A stretch of DNA of 48,700 bases from contig NZ_MOWR01000011.1 in NCBI RefSeq assembly GCF_001937065.1, positions 1-48,700 of the forward strand. Direction: 5' to 3'. Source of the DNA: Streptococcus sp. 'caviae'. Lineage in GTDB: Bacteria > Bacillota > Bacilli > Lactobacillales > Streptococcaceae. Both the position numbers and the translations under genes were made by a program. Shown here one piece after another: positions 17,885-25,172 of this stretch; the stretch's first letter is position 1; each line of letters opens with the position of its first letter. Under the pieces are notes generated by a model, which saw nothing but the letters and a program-made list of their open reading frames with translations, searched no databases and was not told the origin of the DNA.

Positions 17885-18661
17885 CTAATTAAGCCTGTTC
17901 ATTATTCTGTTGAATTCTTCTTCAGATGTGAAGGAAATTTTCAGCTGTCCCTGGTGCTGTTTATTGTAGTGAATGGTAACAGGCAGGCCTAAAAGCCGAC
18001 TGATTTCTTTTTCTTTTTCTGAGATGAAAATATCTTTTGGTGGTTTTTTCTTGCTTTCTTTTTTTGGCAGCTTTTTCAAAGCTTTTTCAAGCTGGCGGAC
18101 ACTGAGCTGTTCATTAAGAATTTTATGGAACCAGCTATCCTGCAGCTCTTGCTTATCCAGACTTAAGAGCAGGCGCGCGTGTCCCTGAGAAATTAACCCC
18201 TTTTCAAGAGCCTGTTTGATGTTAGCCGGCAGATTTAAGAGTCTGATGCTGTTAGTAATATAAGGCCGGGATTTTCCGATGACTTTTGCGATATCATCAT
18301 GGGTCATCTGACTTTTGATGATGAGACTTTGATAGGCCTTAGCCTCCTCAATCGGATTGAGATCGGAACGCTGTAAATTTTCAATAATAGCCTGCTTCAT
18401 GCTGTCCCTATCGGAAACATCTTTGACAATGACAGGAATTTTATCCAATCCAGCCAGTTTAACTGCTTTTAACCGCCGTTCTCCTGCAATTAAATCGTAA
18501 CCGAAAATATCTGATTTTCTGACAATGACAGGCTGAATCAGGCCATTTTCTTTGATAGACTGTGCCAGCTCTTCCAGTTCTTTAGGTTCAAAATGAAGTC
18601 TTGGCTGATATGGATTAGGATTAATATCTTTGGGGTCAAGGTATTTTAGTTCTTCAAGCAT
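17885..18661 (-). CDS. parB: Chromosome-partitioning protein ParB (Spo0J)
   Basis: Binds parS sites, spreads as a CTP-dependent clamp and loads SMC near the origin. The 258 residues starting MLEELKYLDP contain the N-terminal CTP-binding domain with GERRLKAVK (about 60-68). A helix-turn-helix region follows (TPHDD-like MTHDDIAKVIGKSRPYITNS), then a C-terminal dimerisation segment. An upstream frame reaches 18727, but GGAG lies 6 nt before the ATG at 18661, so that start is used. No parA lies nearby; streptococci are known to lack ParA. Two parS sites are present in this window. Confidence 0.95.
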   Translation of the reverse strand: MLEELKYLDPKDINPNPYQPRLHFEPKELEELAQSIKENGLIQPVIVRKSDIFGYDLIAGERRLKAVKLAGLDKIPVIVKDVSDRDSMKQAIIENLQRSDLNPIEEAKAYQSLIIKSQMTHDDIAKVIGKSRPYITNSIRLLNLPANIKQALEKGLISQGHARLLLSLDKQELQDSWFHKILNEQLSVRQLEKALKKLPKKESKKKPPKDIFISEKEKEISRLLGLPVTIHYNKQHQGQLKISFTSEEEFNRIMNRLN

Positions 18662-18853
18662 TGTTAACTCCATGAAAAAGGAAGGACAAAAACGTGCCGG
18701 AGTTGAAAAGAAACACTTTTTGTCCATTCCTGATACAGTTGAAAAATCTTATTTAATAGCGGAATGTGATTGTCAAAAGGAAAGTCAAGCACTTCATATT
18801 CAGCTTTTCAGATTGGCTGTAACAGCAGTTGTTGCTTGCTGATTTTTACATCA

Positions 18854-20074
18854 TTAATTATTTAAATCCTGACTTGTCTTTGTCAGCTGAATATCCACTG
18901 TCTTCTTATCTTTGCCGCGGTAGAAGGTAATTTTAATCGTATCACCTTTTTTATGCTTGTAAAGAGTGCTTTGCAGATCACTGATGGAAGCTACTTTTTT
19001 GCCGTCAATTTCTGTGATGACATCATATTTTTGCAGCTTACCGTCAGCCGGCATACCATTTTGAGTTGAAAGAACAACGATACCGCTTGTAATATCACTT
19101 GGAAGTTTTAAGGACTCTCTGCCGCTGGTTGAAGCTTCGCTCAGATTAGCCATGGAAATACCAAGAGCCGGTCTGATAACTTCACCGTTTTCTTCCAATT
19201 GGTTAATGATGGAAACCACATCGTTTGATGGAATAGCAAAGCCCATACCTTCAACAGCTACACCGCTTCTTGAATCACTGCTTGATGCGATTTTACTTGA
19301 ATTAATGCCGATAACCTGTCCTTTAACATTGATTAAAGCGCCGCCGGAATTACCAGGATTGATAGCAGCATCGGTTTGGATGGCGTTGGTTGAAATGGTT
19401 TCACCGTTTTCATTTTGTGAGGTAACCGTGCGGCTGAGGCTGGAGACGATACCTTGCGTTACCGAATTAGCATAGTCGCTTCCCAGTGGACTGCCGATGG
19501 CAATAGCAGGTTCGCCGACCTTGATCTTATCTGAATTAGCAAATTTAGCAACCGTGCTGACTTCTTTAGAAGAAATTTTCACAACAGCTAAATCAGAATA
19601 GGTATCAGAGCCGACTAATTTTCCGACAACTTTTTTTCCGTTAGCCAGCATGATTTCCAGCTTTTCAGCATCTTTTATAACATGGTTGTTGGTTACCAGA
19701 TAGGCGCTGTCTCCATCTTTTTTGTAGATAACACCGGATCCTTCACCATAGACATTTAAACCATCTTCTGACTTATTTTCGTCTTGTGAGTCATCTCCAT
19801 AGTCACCGTAGTTATTGTAATAACTGTTATCAGTTTTTTGGTAATTAATAACTGAGACCACAGCATTTTTGACATCTTTAACAGCTTCAGTGGTGTCAGA
19901 TTTGGTATTATAGACTACATTGCTGACAGTTGTTTTTCCGCCGTCAGAATCTGTTTTATGGCCTGATACCCAGTAAAATACTGCTGTTGAGATAATTCCT
20001 AAGATAAAGCTTAAAAAAATAAGCAGAAAAGGGACAAACCATTTTAGGAAGGTATGGGGTTTTGCATTATTCAC
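18854..20074 (-). CDS. htrA: Surface serine protease HtrA (DegP family)
   Basis: Membrane-anchored quality-control protease of the cell surface, in streptococci linked to stress survival and competence control. From the GTG at 20074 it has 406 residues: one N-terminal membrane anchor (WFVPFLLIFLSFILGIISTAVF), a Tyr/Asp-rich linker, and a trypsin-like domain with catalytic His (TNNHV, about 131), Asp (SDLAVV, about 161) and Ser (GNSGGAL, about 243). A single PDZ domain ends the protein. A TTG at 20098 is possible, but GGAGG 8 nt before the GTG favours the shorter form. A CiaR-like box overlaps its promoter. It pairs with parB as in S. pneumoniae. Confidence 0.95.
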   Translation of the reverse strand: MNNAKPHTFLKWFVPFLLIFLSFILGIISTAVFYWVSGHKTDSDGGKTTVSNVVYNTKSDTTEAVKDVKNAVVSVINYQKTDNSYYNNYGDYGDDSQDENKSEDGLNVYGEGSGVIYKKDGDSAYLVTNNHVIKDAEKLEIMLANGKKVVGKLVGSDTYSDLAVVKISSKEVSTVAKFANSDKIKVGEPAIAIGSPLGSDYANSVTQGIVSSLSRTVTSQNENGETISTNAIQTDAAINPGNSGGALINVKGQVIGINSSKIASSSDSRSGVAVEGMGFAIPSNDVVSIINQLEENGEVIRPALGISMANLSEASTSGRESLKLPSDITSGIVVLSTQNGMPADGKLQKYDVITEIDGKKVASISDLQSTLYKHKKGDTIKITFYRGKDKKTVDIQLTKTSQDLNN

Positions 20075-20129
20075 TTTTAGAACCTCCGAATTTTTCAATC
20101 ATTAGTCTGGAACAGTCTAAGAAATTTGA

Positions 20130-20146
20130 CTTAATTATACCTTAAA
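20130..20146 (-). promoter_or_regulatory. CiaR-like direct repeat overlapping the htrA -10
   Basis: On the minus strand TTTAAG-GTATA-ATTAAG runs from 20146 to 20130; the streptococcal CiaR site is TTTAAG-N5-TTTAAG, so there is one mismatch. The -10 TATAAT (20139-20134) falls across the spacer and the second half-site. CiaRH control of htrA is established in S. pneumoniae, so the same is inferred here. Confidence 0.75.
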
Positions 20147-20174
20147 ACAGTAAAAAAAGAAAGAATCCACAAGT

Positions 20175-20259
20175 TGTGGAAAACTTTCTGAAAATGTTGA
20201 CTTATATTTGCAAATAGGTGCTTTTTAGAAAAGCCGTCTCTTTAAAAAACTGTGGATAA
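20175..20259. promoter_or_regulatory. DnaA boxes in the htrA-rlmH gap
   Basis: TGTGGAAAA at 20175-20183 has one change from the consensus, and TGTGGATAA at 20251-20259 is a perfect DnaA box. The perfect box lies where the rlmH -35 would be. They lie about 2.4 kb from the main oriC boxes. Confidence 0.6.
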
Positions 20260-20274
20260 GTCTGCTGAAAAAGA

Positions 20275-20283
20275 TGTTATAAT
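20275..20283 (+). promoter_or_regulatory. Extended -10 promoter giving a leaderless rlmH mRNA
   Basis: TG-T-TATAAT at 20275-20283 is followed by AGAAAGT and then the ATG at 20291, a 7-nt gap that puts the start of transcription at the start codon. There is no Shine-Dalgarno. A perfect DnaA box sits in the -35 region. Confidence 0.7.
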
Positions 20284-20290
20284 AGAAAGT

Positions 20291-20770
20291 ATGAAAGTAA
20301 AATTAATAACAGTTGGCAAGCTAAAGGAAAAGTATCTAAAAGACGGCATTGCTGAATACAGCAAGCGTTTGAGCCGTTTTTCTAAGTTTGAAATGATAGA
20401 GCTGCCAGATGAAAAAACGCCAGACAATGCCAGTCAGGCACGGAATGAGCAGATTCTTGAAAAAGAAGGTCAGCGGATTATGTCTAAAATTTCTAACCGA
20501 GATTTTGTGATTGCTTTGGCTATTGAGGGTGAGCAGCTTTCTTCTGAGAAGTTCAGTCAAATCCTGTCCGATGCTAAACTAAAAGGTTATTCTGACCTCA
20601 GCTTTATTATTGGCGGGAGCCTGGGACTTTCCCAGAAAGTTAAAAAGCGGGCTGACCTGCTCCTTAGTTTTGGCCTTATGACTCTGCCTCATCAGCTGAT
20701 GCGCTTAGTGCTGACAGAGCAAATTTACCGAACCTTTATGATTCAGGAAGGAAGTCCTTATCACAAATAG
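20291..20770 (+). CDS. rlmH: 23S rRNA (pseudouridine-1915-N3) methyltransferase RlmH
   Basis: SPOUT methyltransferase that modifies pseudouridine 1915 in helix 69 of 23S rRNA on assembled 70S ribosomes. The 159 residues start [20 protein letters not shown]. The trefoil-knot SAM site reads [10 protein letters not shown] near 110-119, and the typical C-terminus is [17 protein letters not shown]. An in-frame start at 20252 lies upstream of the promoter -10 and is rejected. This is the expected length. It stands beside htrA and parB as in other streptococci. In S. pneumoniae the comCDE genes follow; here they do not. Confidence 0.97.
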   Translation: MKVKLITVGKLKEKYLKDGIAEYSKRLSRFSKFEMIELPDEKTPDNASQARNEQILEKEGQRIMSKISNRDFVIALAIEGEQLSSEKFSQILSDAKLKGYSDLSFIIGGSLGLSQKVKKRADLLLSFGLMTLPHQLMRLVLTEQIYRTFMIQEGSPYHK

Positions 20771-20988
20771 GAGACCTGCTGACCTATTCTGAGATGATTA
20801 ATTGTTTGAAAGGAATTCCGATTTAGAAAAAGCTGCCAAAATGACTAAAATATCAAAAAAAACCATTTTGCCTTTTATGGGATTCCAACGCCTTTGCAGC
20901 GCCAGCTGGGTTTATCACTTTATTAAAAAATATCAGGGACAAATGAATTGTTTATCCGTCCGAGAAGCCAGTAAATATCTATGAAAGG

Positions 20989-21004
20989 TGTTTCACGTGA
21001 AACA
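20989..21004. promoter_or_regulatory. Perfect parS site
   Basis: TGTTTCACGTGAAACA is a full 16-bp palindrome identical to the Firmicute parS consensus bound by ParB. It lies 13 nt before the ATG of the DUF1275 gene, next to its AAGGAG, about 2.3 kb from the parB start. It would load ParB and then SMC near oriC, and could affect expression of the neighbour. Confidence 0.95.
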
Positions 21005-21017
21005 AAAAGGAGAAAAA

Positions 21018-21698
21018 ATGGCAAAAAAGTATCAAAATTTTGAAGGACTGAGGGTGGCCATGCTCTTAACGTTTATCAGCGGTTTTATTGATGCTTATAC
21101 CTTCATCACTCAGGAAGGACGCTTTGCCAGCATGCAGACGGGAAATTTGCTGTATATGACCATCAATATTGCAGAGGGACATTTAAAAGAGGCCTTTAGT
21201 TTTTTGATTCCCATTGTTTTCTTTATTTTAGGACAGTTTTTCTATTATTTGCTTAAAAAATGGGTCACACCTAAAAACGTGAGATGGCATAAATGCAGCA
21301 CTTATGTGATGCTGATTCTGTTGGCGGTGATAGCTGTATTAAGTCCTTTGCTGCCTTCTATTTTTACGATTGCAGGGTTGGCAACTTTTGCCTCTATTCA
21401 GCTGGCGACTTTCAAGCGGGTCAGAGGATATGCCTATACCAATACCATGATGACAGGCAATATAAAAAATGCTGCCTATCTGTTTCTTAAGGGCAGTGTG
21501 GAAAAAGATGAGCAGATTCTAAAGCAGTCGCTCTATATCATTGCAGTTATTATTACCTTTATGGCTGGTGTGTGGGTGTCTGCTGCTCTGTGCCGCTACC
21601 TGACCGAAAGCAGCCTTTATCTTTTGCTTTTACCAATGTTAGTATTGGTGTATTTTCTAAATATGGAACGAAAAGAAAATGACATCAAGGATTCGTGA
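21018..21698 (+). CDS. DUF1275 (YoaK-type) membrane protein
   Basis: A 226-residue integral membrane protein with about six hydrophobic segments. It opens with LRVAMLLTFISGFIDAYTFITQEGRFASMQTGNLL, which matches the DUF1275 signature of a GxxDA...QTGN stretch. Family function is unknown; a transport role is only supposed. AAGGAG lies 5 nt before the ATG at 21018. An upstream GTG frame from 20988 would translate through the parS site and is not favoured. The 247-bp gap after rlmH holds a weak promoter-like sequence near 20948-20977. Confidence 0.85.
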   Translation: MAKKYQNFEGLRVAMLLTFISGFIDAYTFITQEGRFASMQTGNLLYMTINIAEGHLKEAFSFLIPIVFFILGQFFYYLLKKWVTPKNVRWHKCSTYVMLILLAVIAVLSPLLPSIFTIAGLATFASIQLATFKRVRGYAYTNTMMTGNIKNAAYLFLKGSVEKDEQILKQSLYIIAVIITFMAGVWVSAALCRYLTESSLYLLLLPMLVLVYFLNMERKENDIKDS

Positions 21699-21737
21699 TT
21701 ACTGTTCAGACATTAACCTTAAGCATGATAATAAAAA

Positions 21738-21757
21738 AGACTGGCACATGCCAGTCC
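21738..21757. repeat. 20-bp direct repeat, copy 1 (hairpin with minus-strand T run)
   Basis: AGACTGGCACATGCCAGTCC occurs here and again at 22049-22068 in the same orientation. GACTGGC and GCCAGTC pair around an ACAT loop. On the minus strand this copy is followed by six T, making a complete intrinsic terminator. Confidence 0.85.
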
Positions 21758-21803
21758 CAGACTGAAGAAAAAGTCAATTTTTATCAAAAGAACTATTGTG
21801 TTA

Positions 21804-21940
21804 TGATACTTTCCTTAGGTAGCGCGGACGGTAGCAACTTCCTTTGGAATTTCATACCTAGATTTTGAGCCCAAGTCTCAAAATCTCCGAACGCCAGAAA
21901 TAAGTGATTTCTGGCGTTTTTGCTACAGCGGAAAGTATCA
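21804..21940. ncRNA. Candidate structured RNA or folded mobile unit of unknown family
   Basis: An 11-bp perfect inverted repeat (TGATACTTTCC at 21804-21814 with its complement at 21930-21940) closes a multi-branch fold. Inside are GTAGCA (21831-21836) pairing with TGCTAC (21921-21926), a 9-bp hairpin (21861-21869 with 21877-21885, 7-nt loop) and an 11-bp hairpin (21890-21900 with 21908-21918, 7-nt loop) followed by TTTTT on the plus strand. No credible ORF crosses it. It matches none of the tmRNA, 6S, SRP, RNase P or T-box patterns I can recall. Strand is uncertain because the stems work on both. Confidence 0.5.
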
Positions 21941-22048
21941 GGGTCAGGCTCGTTCAATTCGCCTATTTTTCTTATAGATTGTGAATTAATATTATCCTAA
22001 GATGTGTATGCTTGTGAAATGCTAACTATAGAGTTTGTCTACAACCTG

Positions 22049-22068
22049 AGACTGGCACATGCCAGTCC
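22049..22068. repeat. 20-bp direct repeat, copy 2, beside tRNA-Arg
   Basis: Identical to 21738-21757. It lies 6 nt past the tRNA-Arg 3' end on the minus strand, where a tRNA terminator would be expected, but it has no T run on that strand. The two copies bound a 311-bp unit containing the structured element at 21804-21940. Confidence 0.85.
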
Positions 22069-22074
22069 TGCTTT

Positions 22075-22148
22075 TGATCCCAGCAGGATTCGAACCTGCG
22101 ACCGTTCGCTTAGAAGGCGAATGCTCTATCCAGCTGAGCTATGAGACC
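22075..22148 (-). tRNA. tRNA-Arg (anticodon TCT)
   Basis: A 74-nt cloverleaf is readable on the minus strand: acceptor GGTCTCA with TGGGATC plus discriminator A, anticodon stem TTCGC/GCGAA around CTTCTAA, and T-arm GCAGGTTCGAATCCTGC. The anticodon TCT reads AGA. CCA is not encoded. A tRNA-Arg at this locus is typical for streptococci, where it can also serve as an integration site. Confidence 0.97.
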
Positions 22149-22161
22149 TTATAACCTCATT

Positions 22162-22191
22162 ATTTTACCAAAATTTATGGGCTGCTGTCAA
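22162..22191 (-). promoter_or_regulatory. tRNA-Arg promoter
   Basis: On the minus strand a consensus -35 TTGACA (22191-22186) and -10 TAAAAT (22167-22162) are 18 nt apart. The -10 ends 13 nt before the tRNA 5' end. An inverted repeat CAATCT-TTAC-AGATTG (22189-22204) overlaps the upstream edge. Confidence 0.7.
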
Positions 22192-22271
22192 TCTTTACAG
22201 ATTGGTGTATTTCTAAGTCTTTTGTCTAACAGCAAAGGGGAAATATTCTCATAATTTTTTTGAAAAAAAGC

Positions 22272-22299
22272 TAGACAAATCAAAGATATTTGTTATAAT
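22272..22299 (+). promoter_or_regulatory. Promoter of the tRNA-Glu/tRNA-Asn pair
   Basis: TAGACA (22272-22277) and TATAAT (22294-22299) are 16 nt apart, with TG one base before the -10. The tRNA-Glu 5' end follows 22 nt later. Confidence 0.65.
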
Positions 22300-22321
22300 A
22301 ATAAGAGTGTTAATCAATAAT

Positions 22322-22393
22322 GGTCCGTTGGTCAAGGGGTTAAGACACCGCCTTTTCACGGCGGTAACACGGGTTCGAATCCCGTACGGACTA
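22322..22393 (+). tRNA. tRNA-Glu (anticodon TTC)
   Basis: A 72-nt cloverleaf with acceptor GGTCCGT/ACGGACT, discriminator A, anticodon arm CCGCC-TTTTCAC-GGCGG and T-arm CGGGTTCGAATCCCG. The anticodon TTC reads GAA and GAG. It is followed 5 nt later by tRNA-Asn, so both are cut from one transcript. Confidence 0.97.
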
Positions 22394-22398
22394 TTAAT

Positions 22399-22472
22399 TC
22401 CGGCATAGCTCAGTTGGTAGTAGCGCATGACTGTTAATCATGATGTCGTAGGTTCGAGTCCTACTGCCGGAG
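22399..22472 (+). tRNA. tRNA-Asn (anticodon GTT)
   Basis: A 74-nt cloverleaf with acceptor TCCGGCA/TGCCGGA, discriminator G, anticodon loop CTGTTAA in stem ATGA/TCAT, and T-arm GTAGGTTCGAGTCCTAC. The anticodon GTT reads AAC and AAT. An intrinsic terminator follows at 22486. Confidence 0.97.
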
Positions 22473-22485
22473 TGATAAGACATTT

Positions 22486-22512
22486 AATCCTGTATAATTG
22501 CAGGATTTTTTT
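22486..22512 (+). terminator. Terminator of the tRNA-Glu/Asn transcript
   Basis: AATCCTG (22486-22492) pairs with CAGGATT (22501-22507), leaving an 8-nt loop and a following T tract. It sits 14 nt after tRNA-Asn and just past the 3' end of the convergent yfhO gene. Confidence 0.8.
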
Positions 22513-22533
22513 ATTGCACTTTTTCAGCACCTT

Positions 22534-25128
22534 TCAGCCTTTTGGCGGTGTGTCAGCTCTAATAGATTTTTGCTTATGCAGCCGATAAAGTATAAAAAGA
22601 AAGAGACCAAAAGCAGATATTAGAATTCCTTGATATAAACCTTGAGGAATAAAGGTCATGGTGATCTTGCCTTGGCCTTTTTCAACAGTGATTTTCATAA
22701 AGCCTTTCTGAGCTTTTTGAATGTTCAGCTTCTTCCCGCCTTGTACTGCTGACCACCCTTTGTCATAAGGCAGGGTATAAATCAGCGAGCTCTTTTTCTT
22801 AGCTGTGTAAGATGTCATGATTTGATTTCTTCGAGTTGACACCTTAACTGCCGAATTTTTTAATTGTGCGATGGCTTTTTGGTAGGCTGTTAAATTTAGG
22901 GCATAAACATGCGGCAAGTCATAGCTGACGGTTTTATTATTAGGAAAATCAAATTTGAAAGTCAAAAGCTGCTCTTGTTTATAAGGGCCTAAATTAAACA
23001 AATAGTAGCTGTTGTCTGCCGTTTGCTGCATTTTTCGGTTTTTAACTGTCAGTAAAATATTTTTTTCTTCTTCCTTGCTAAAACTCATATTAGGAAGATT
23101 GACATAAAGCTGACTGTTAGCAGGTGCCTTTACAGTGTAGTAAACTTTTGCTTGACTCCCTTTAAAATCAGTAACAGCTGTGCGGCCGTTTAAAACTTGG
23201 CTGTTTTTGCTTGAGAGGAGAGGAATTTCTGTAAAGAAGCTGTCTTTTATTCCTGTTAATTCTTTGACAACTTTTTCTTGATTGCTAAGCGGATCGGAAT
23301 CTAACTTGACATCAGTGTAAACGCCTTTTGACATAAGGGCCAAGGGCAGCTGGTAAGAATTTTTATAGAGGCTGTAGTGTTTGCCTTTTTTTCTAAGCTG
23401 GAATCCAAATTTATCTGGATCTTGGCTGCTGATATTATAGGCAACCGAGAAAAGGCTGTCCATTAAAATCGTATTGTTATGGTAATTGATGAAAGCATGG
23501 TTGCCTTGAGAATAGTAGCCTAGGGCATTTAATAATTCAGCAGACAGAGTATTTTTGACAGATGAAAATTGAGAAATGCTGTTATAATTGAATTTCATGC
23601 CATCATTTAAAGTCTGATGAAACAGTTTTTCCAGACGGAAAAAACCAGATGTTTCTCGGTCAGCTAACTTGACATAGTTGTCAACTTCTTTGATATTATC
23701 CTCATAAACATTTCTGGAAGGAAAGTTCCAGTCATTTTCAATTCCCTCAATTTGGAAAAAACTGTTTAAAGACAGTTCGAAAACTGTAAAGATGAGTGTA
23801 AAGGAAATAATCAGCTTTTGAGAGGCTCCTTTAGTGAAGAAAATGAAGAAAATTGTACCGTAGGCAATTAGAAAGAGGCCGGTCAGTATGAAGTGTGCTG
23901 GTGTCAAAAAATCATAGTTTTCCTTAGAAAAGAAAACGCCTGTAAATCCAAGAACTAACAGAACAAAGGCAGGGAAAAAAACTTTGAAGGTCAAATGCTC
24001 TGATCTAGACAGGGTTTCGGCTGCCATCATCACTATAACAATGGAAAAGACCCAGGAATAACGGTGAAGAAACATATTGGGCGAATGTATGCCCTGCCAA
24101 AAGAGATCCAGAGGCTGGAAAATAAAACTGGCAATAACGAAAGCAATAAGCAGTAGGTAGGCTATCTTGACAGAACCTTTAATGGTTTTAATAAAAAAGA
24201 AAGCAAGAGCTAAAATTAGGGGCAATAATCCAATGTAAATGGTTGGGATGGAGCCGTATTTTGTCGTGTCGTAACTGCCAACCATGTTTTTAGCAAACAG
24301 ATCAAAGAGGCCAAAATCTTGAGATAATATGCCAAAATGCTCAGCTGCCTTTTCTCCGTGGCTGTTCAGATCGAGCAAGGCTGGCAGCAGCATAAAAGCG
24401 CTGGTGAGTGCCGAAAAAAGAGAAACCAAAGCAAAATCAGCAAATCTTTTGATTCTTTCCTTAAAATGCCATGATGCCTGAACGAAAAACCAAAGCAGCA
24501 GGAAAATGGCTGTCATAAAGCCGAAGAAATAATTTTGGATAAATAAGCAGCTTAAGGCAAGAAAATAAAGGGTTAGGCCTTTTTTATTCATTAAGCGATC
24601 TAAGCCCAGCAAAATCAGCGGCAGCCAAATAAAAATGTCCAGCCAGTTATTTAACTCCAGCTGACTGCTGGTAAAACTCATAAGAGCATAGGAAGTTGAC
24701 AGCATTAGAAGCAGATGTTTTGCTAGGCTGGGATAAAGCTGGCTCATACAATAAAAAGCTGACAGACCAATTAATCCAAATTTTATCAAGGTAAAAAGAT
24801 AAAAGGCATCAGCCATTGTTTGAACAGTGAAAAAATAAGTCAGAGGTGTCAAAAAGCTGCCTAAGTAATAGCTCATCAGAGCGAAAACGTTAAAACCCAG
24901 TCCGTCCTTAAAAGAATAAAATAAGCTGTCTGTTCCATGAAGGATATTGCGAATCAGCGTATCAAAATTGACATACTGATGAAAGCCGTCGCTGGCTAAA
25001 AGAGTGGTCTGACTGCCCCAGTAAATGTTTTTTGCAAAAAGTACAGTAAACATGATAAAAGCAGGCAGTACAAAACTGATGCAATAAAAAATAAGGCTCT
25101 GTTTGTGATTTTTTAAATAGTTCATCAT
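22534..25128 (-). CDS. yfhO: YfhO-family polytopic membrane protein
   Basis: A very hydrophobic 864-residue protein with about 12-13 N-terminal membrane segments and a large extracytoplasmic region (about 480-830). A final membrane helix (GILISAFGLFLFILYRL) and a basic tail follow. This is the YfhO fold, related to GT-C glycosyltransferases; in Bacillus and Listeria such proteins help glycosylate lipoteichoic acid or other wall polymers. The acceptor here is unknown. Start codons ATGATG at 25128-25123 have only a weak ribosome binding site, AAGAAA. It follows the ABC-F gene but is separated from it by a strong terminator, so it needs its own promoter or readthrough. Confidence 0.85.
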   Translation of the reverse strand: MMNYLKNHKQSLIFYCISFVLPAFIMFTVLFAKNIYWGSQTTLLASDGFHQYVNFDTLIRNILHGTDSLFYSFKDGLGFNVFALMSYYLGSFLTPLTYFFTVQTMADAFYLFTLIKFGLIGLSAFYCMSQLYPSLAKHLLLMLSTSYALMSFTSSQLELNNWLDIFIWLPLILLGLDRLMNKKGLTLYFLALSCLFIQNYFFGFMTAIFLLLWFFVQASWHFKERIKRFADFALVSLFSALTSAFMLLPALLDLNSHGEKAAEHFGILSQDFGLFDLFAKNMVGSYDTTKYGSIPTIYIGLLPLILALAFFFIKTIKGSVKIAYLLLIAFVIASFIFQPLDLFWQGIHSPNMFLHRYSWVFSIVIVMMAAETLSRSEHLTFKVFFPAFVLLVLGFTGVFFSKENYDFLTPAHFILTGLFLIAYGTIFFIFFTKGASQKLIISFTLIFTVFELSLNSFFQIEGIENDWNFPSRNVYEDNIKEVDNYVKLADRETSGFFRLEKLFHQTLNDGMKFNYNSISQFSSVKNTLSAELLNALGYYSQGNHAFINYHNNTILMDSLFSVAYNISSQDPDKFGFQLRKKGKHYSLYKNSYQLPLALMSKGVYTDVKLDSDPLSNQEKVVKELTGIKDSFFTEIPLLSSKNSQVLNGRTAVTDFKGSQAKVYYTVKAPANSQLYVNLPNMSFSKEEEKNILLTVKNRKMQQTADNSYYLFNLGPYKQEQLLTFKFDFPNNKTVSYDLPHVYALNLTAYQKAIAQLKNSAVKVSTRRNQIMTSYTAKKKSSLIYTLPYDKGWSAVQGGKKLNIQKAQKGFMKITVEKGQGKITMTFIPQGLYQGILISAFGLFLFILYRLHKQKSIRADTPPKG

Positions 25129-25146
25129 AGATTTTCTTTATAAAAA

Positions 25147-25172
25147 AATAAAAAGCGTTTCCGCTTTTTATT
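25147..25172 (-). terminator. Terminator between the ABC-F gene and yfhO
   Basis: An 11-bp perfect stem (25147-25157 with 25162-25172) with loop TTTC and A/T-rich arms gives a T tract on either strand. It overlaps the stop of the ABC-F gene. Confidence 0.85.

Noticed and set aside
20802..20984. 60-codon frame between rlmH and the DUF1275 gene
   Set aside because: It begins at a TTG with no ribosome binding site, matches no family I know, and is rich in basic residues as expected of chance reading. It could be a remnant but is not supported.
20771..22074. comCDE competence genes expected beside tRNA-Arg
   Set aside because: No histidine kinase, response regulator or double-glycine peptide gene is encoded here; the locus differs from S. 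pneumoniae.
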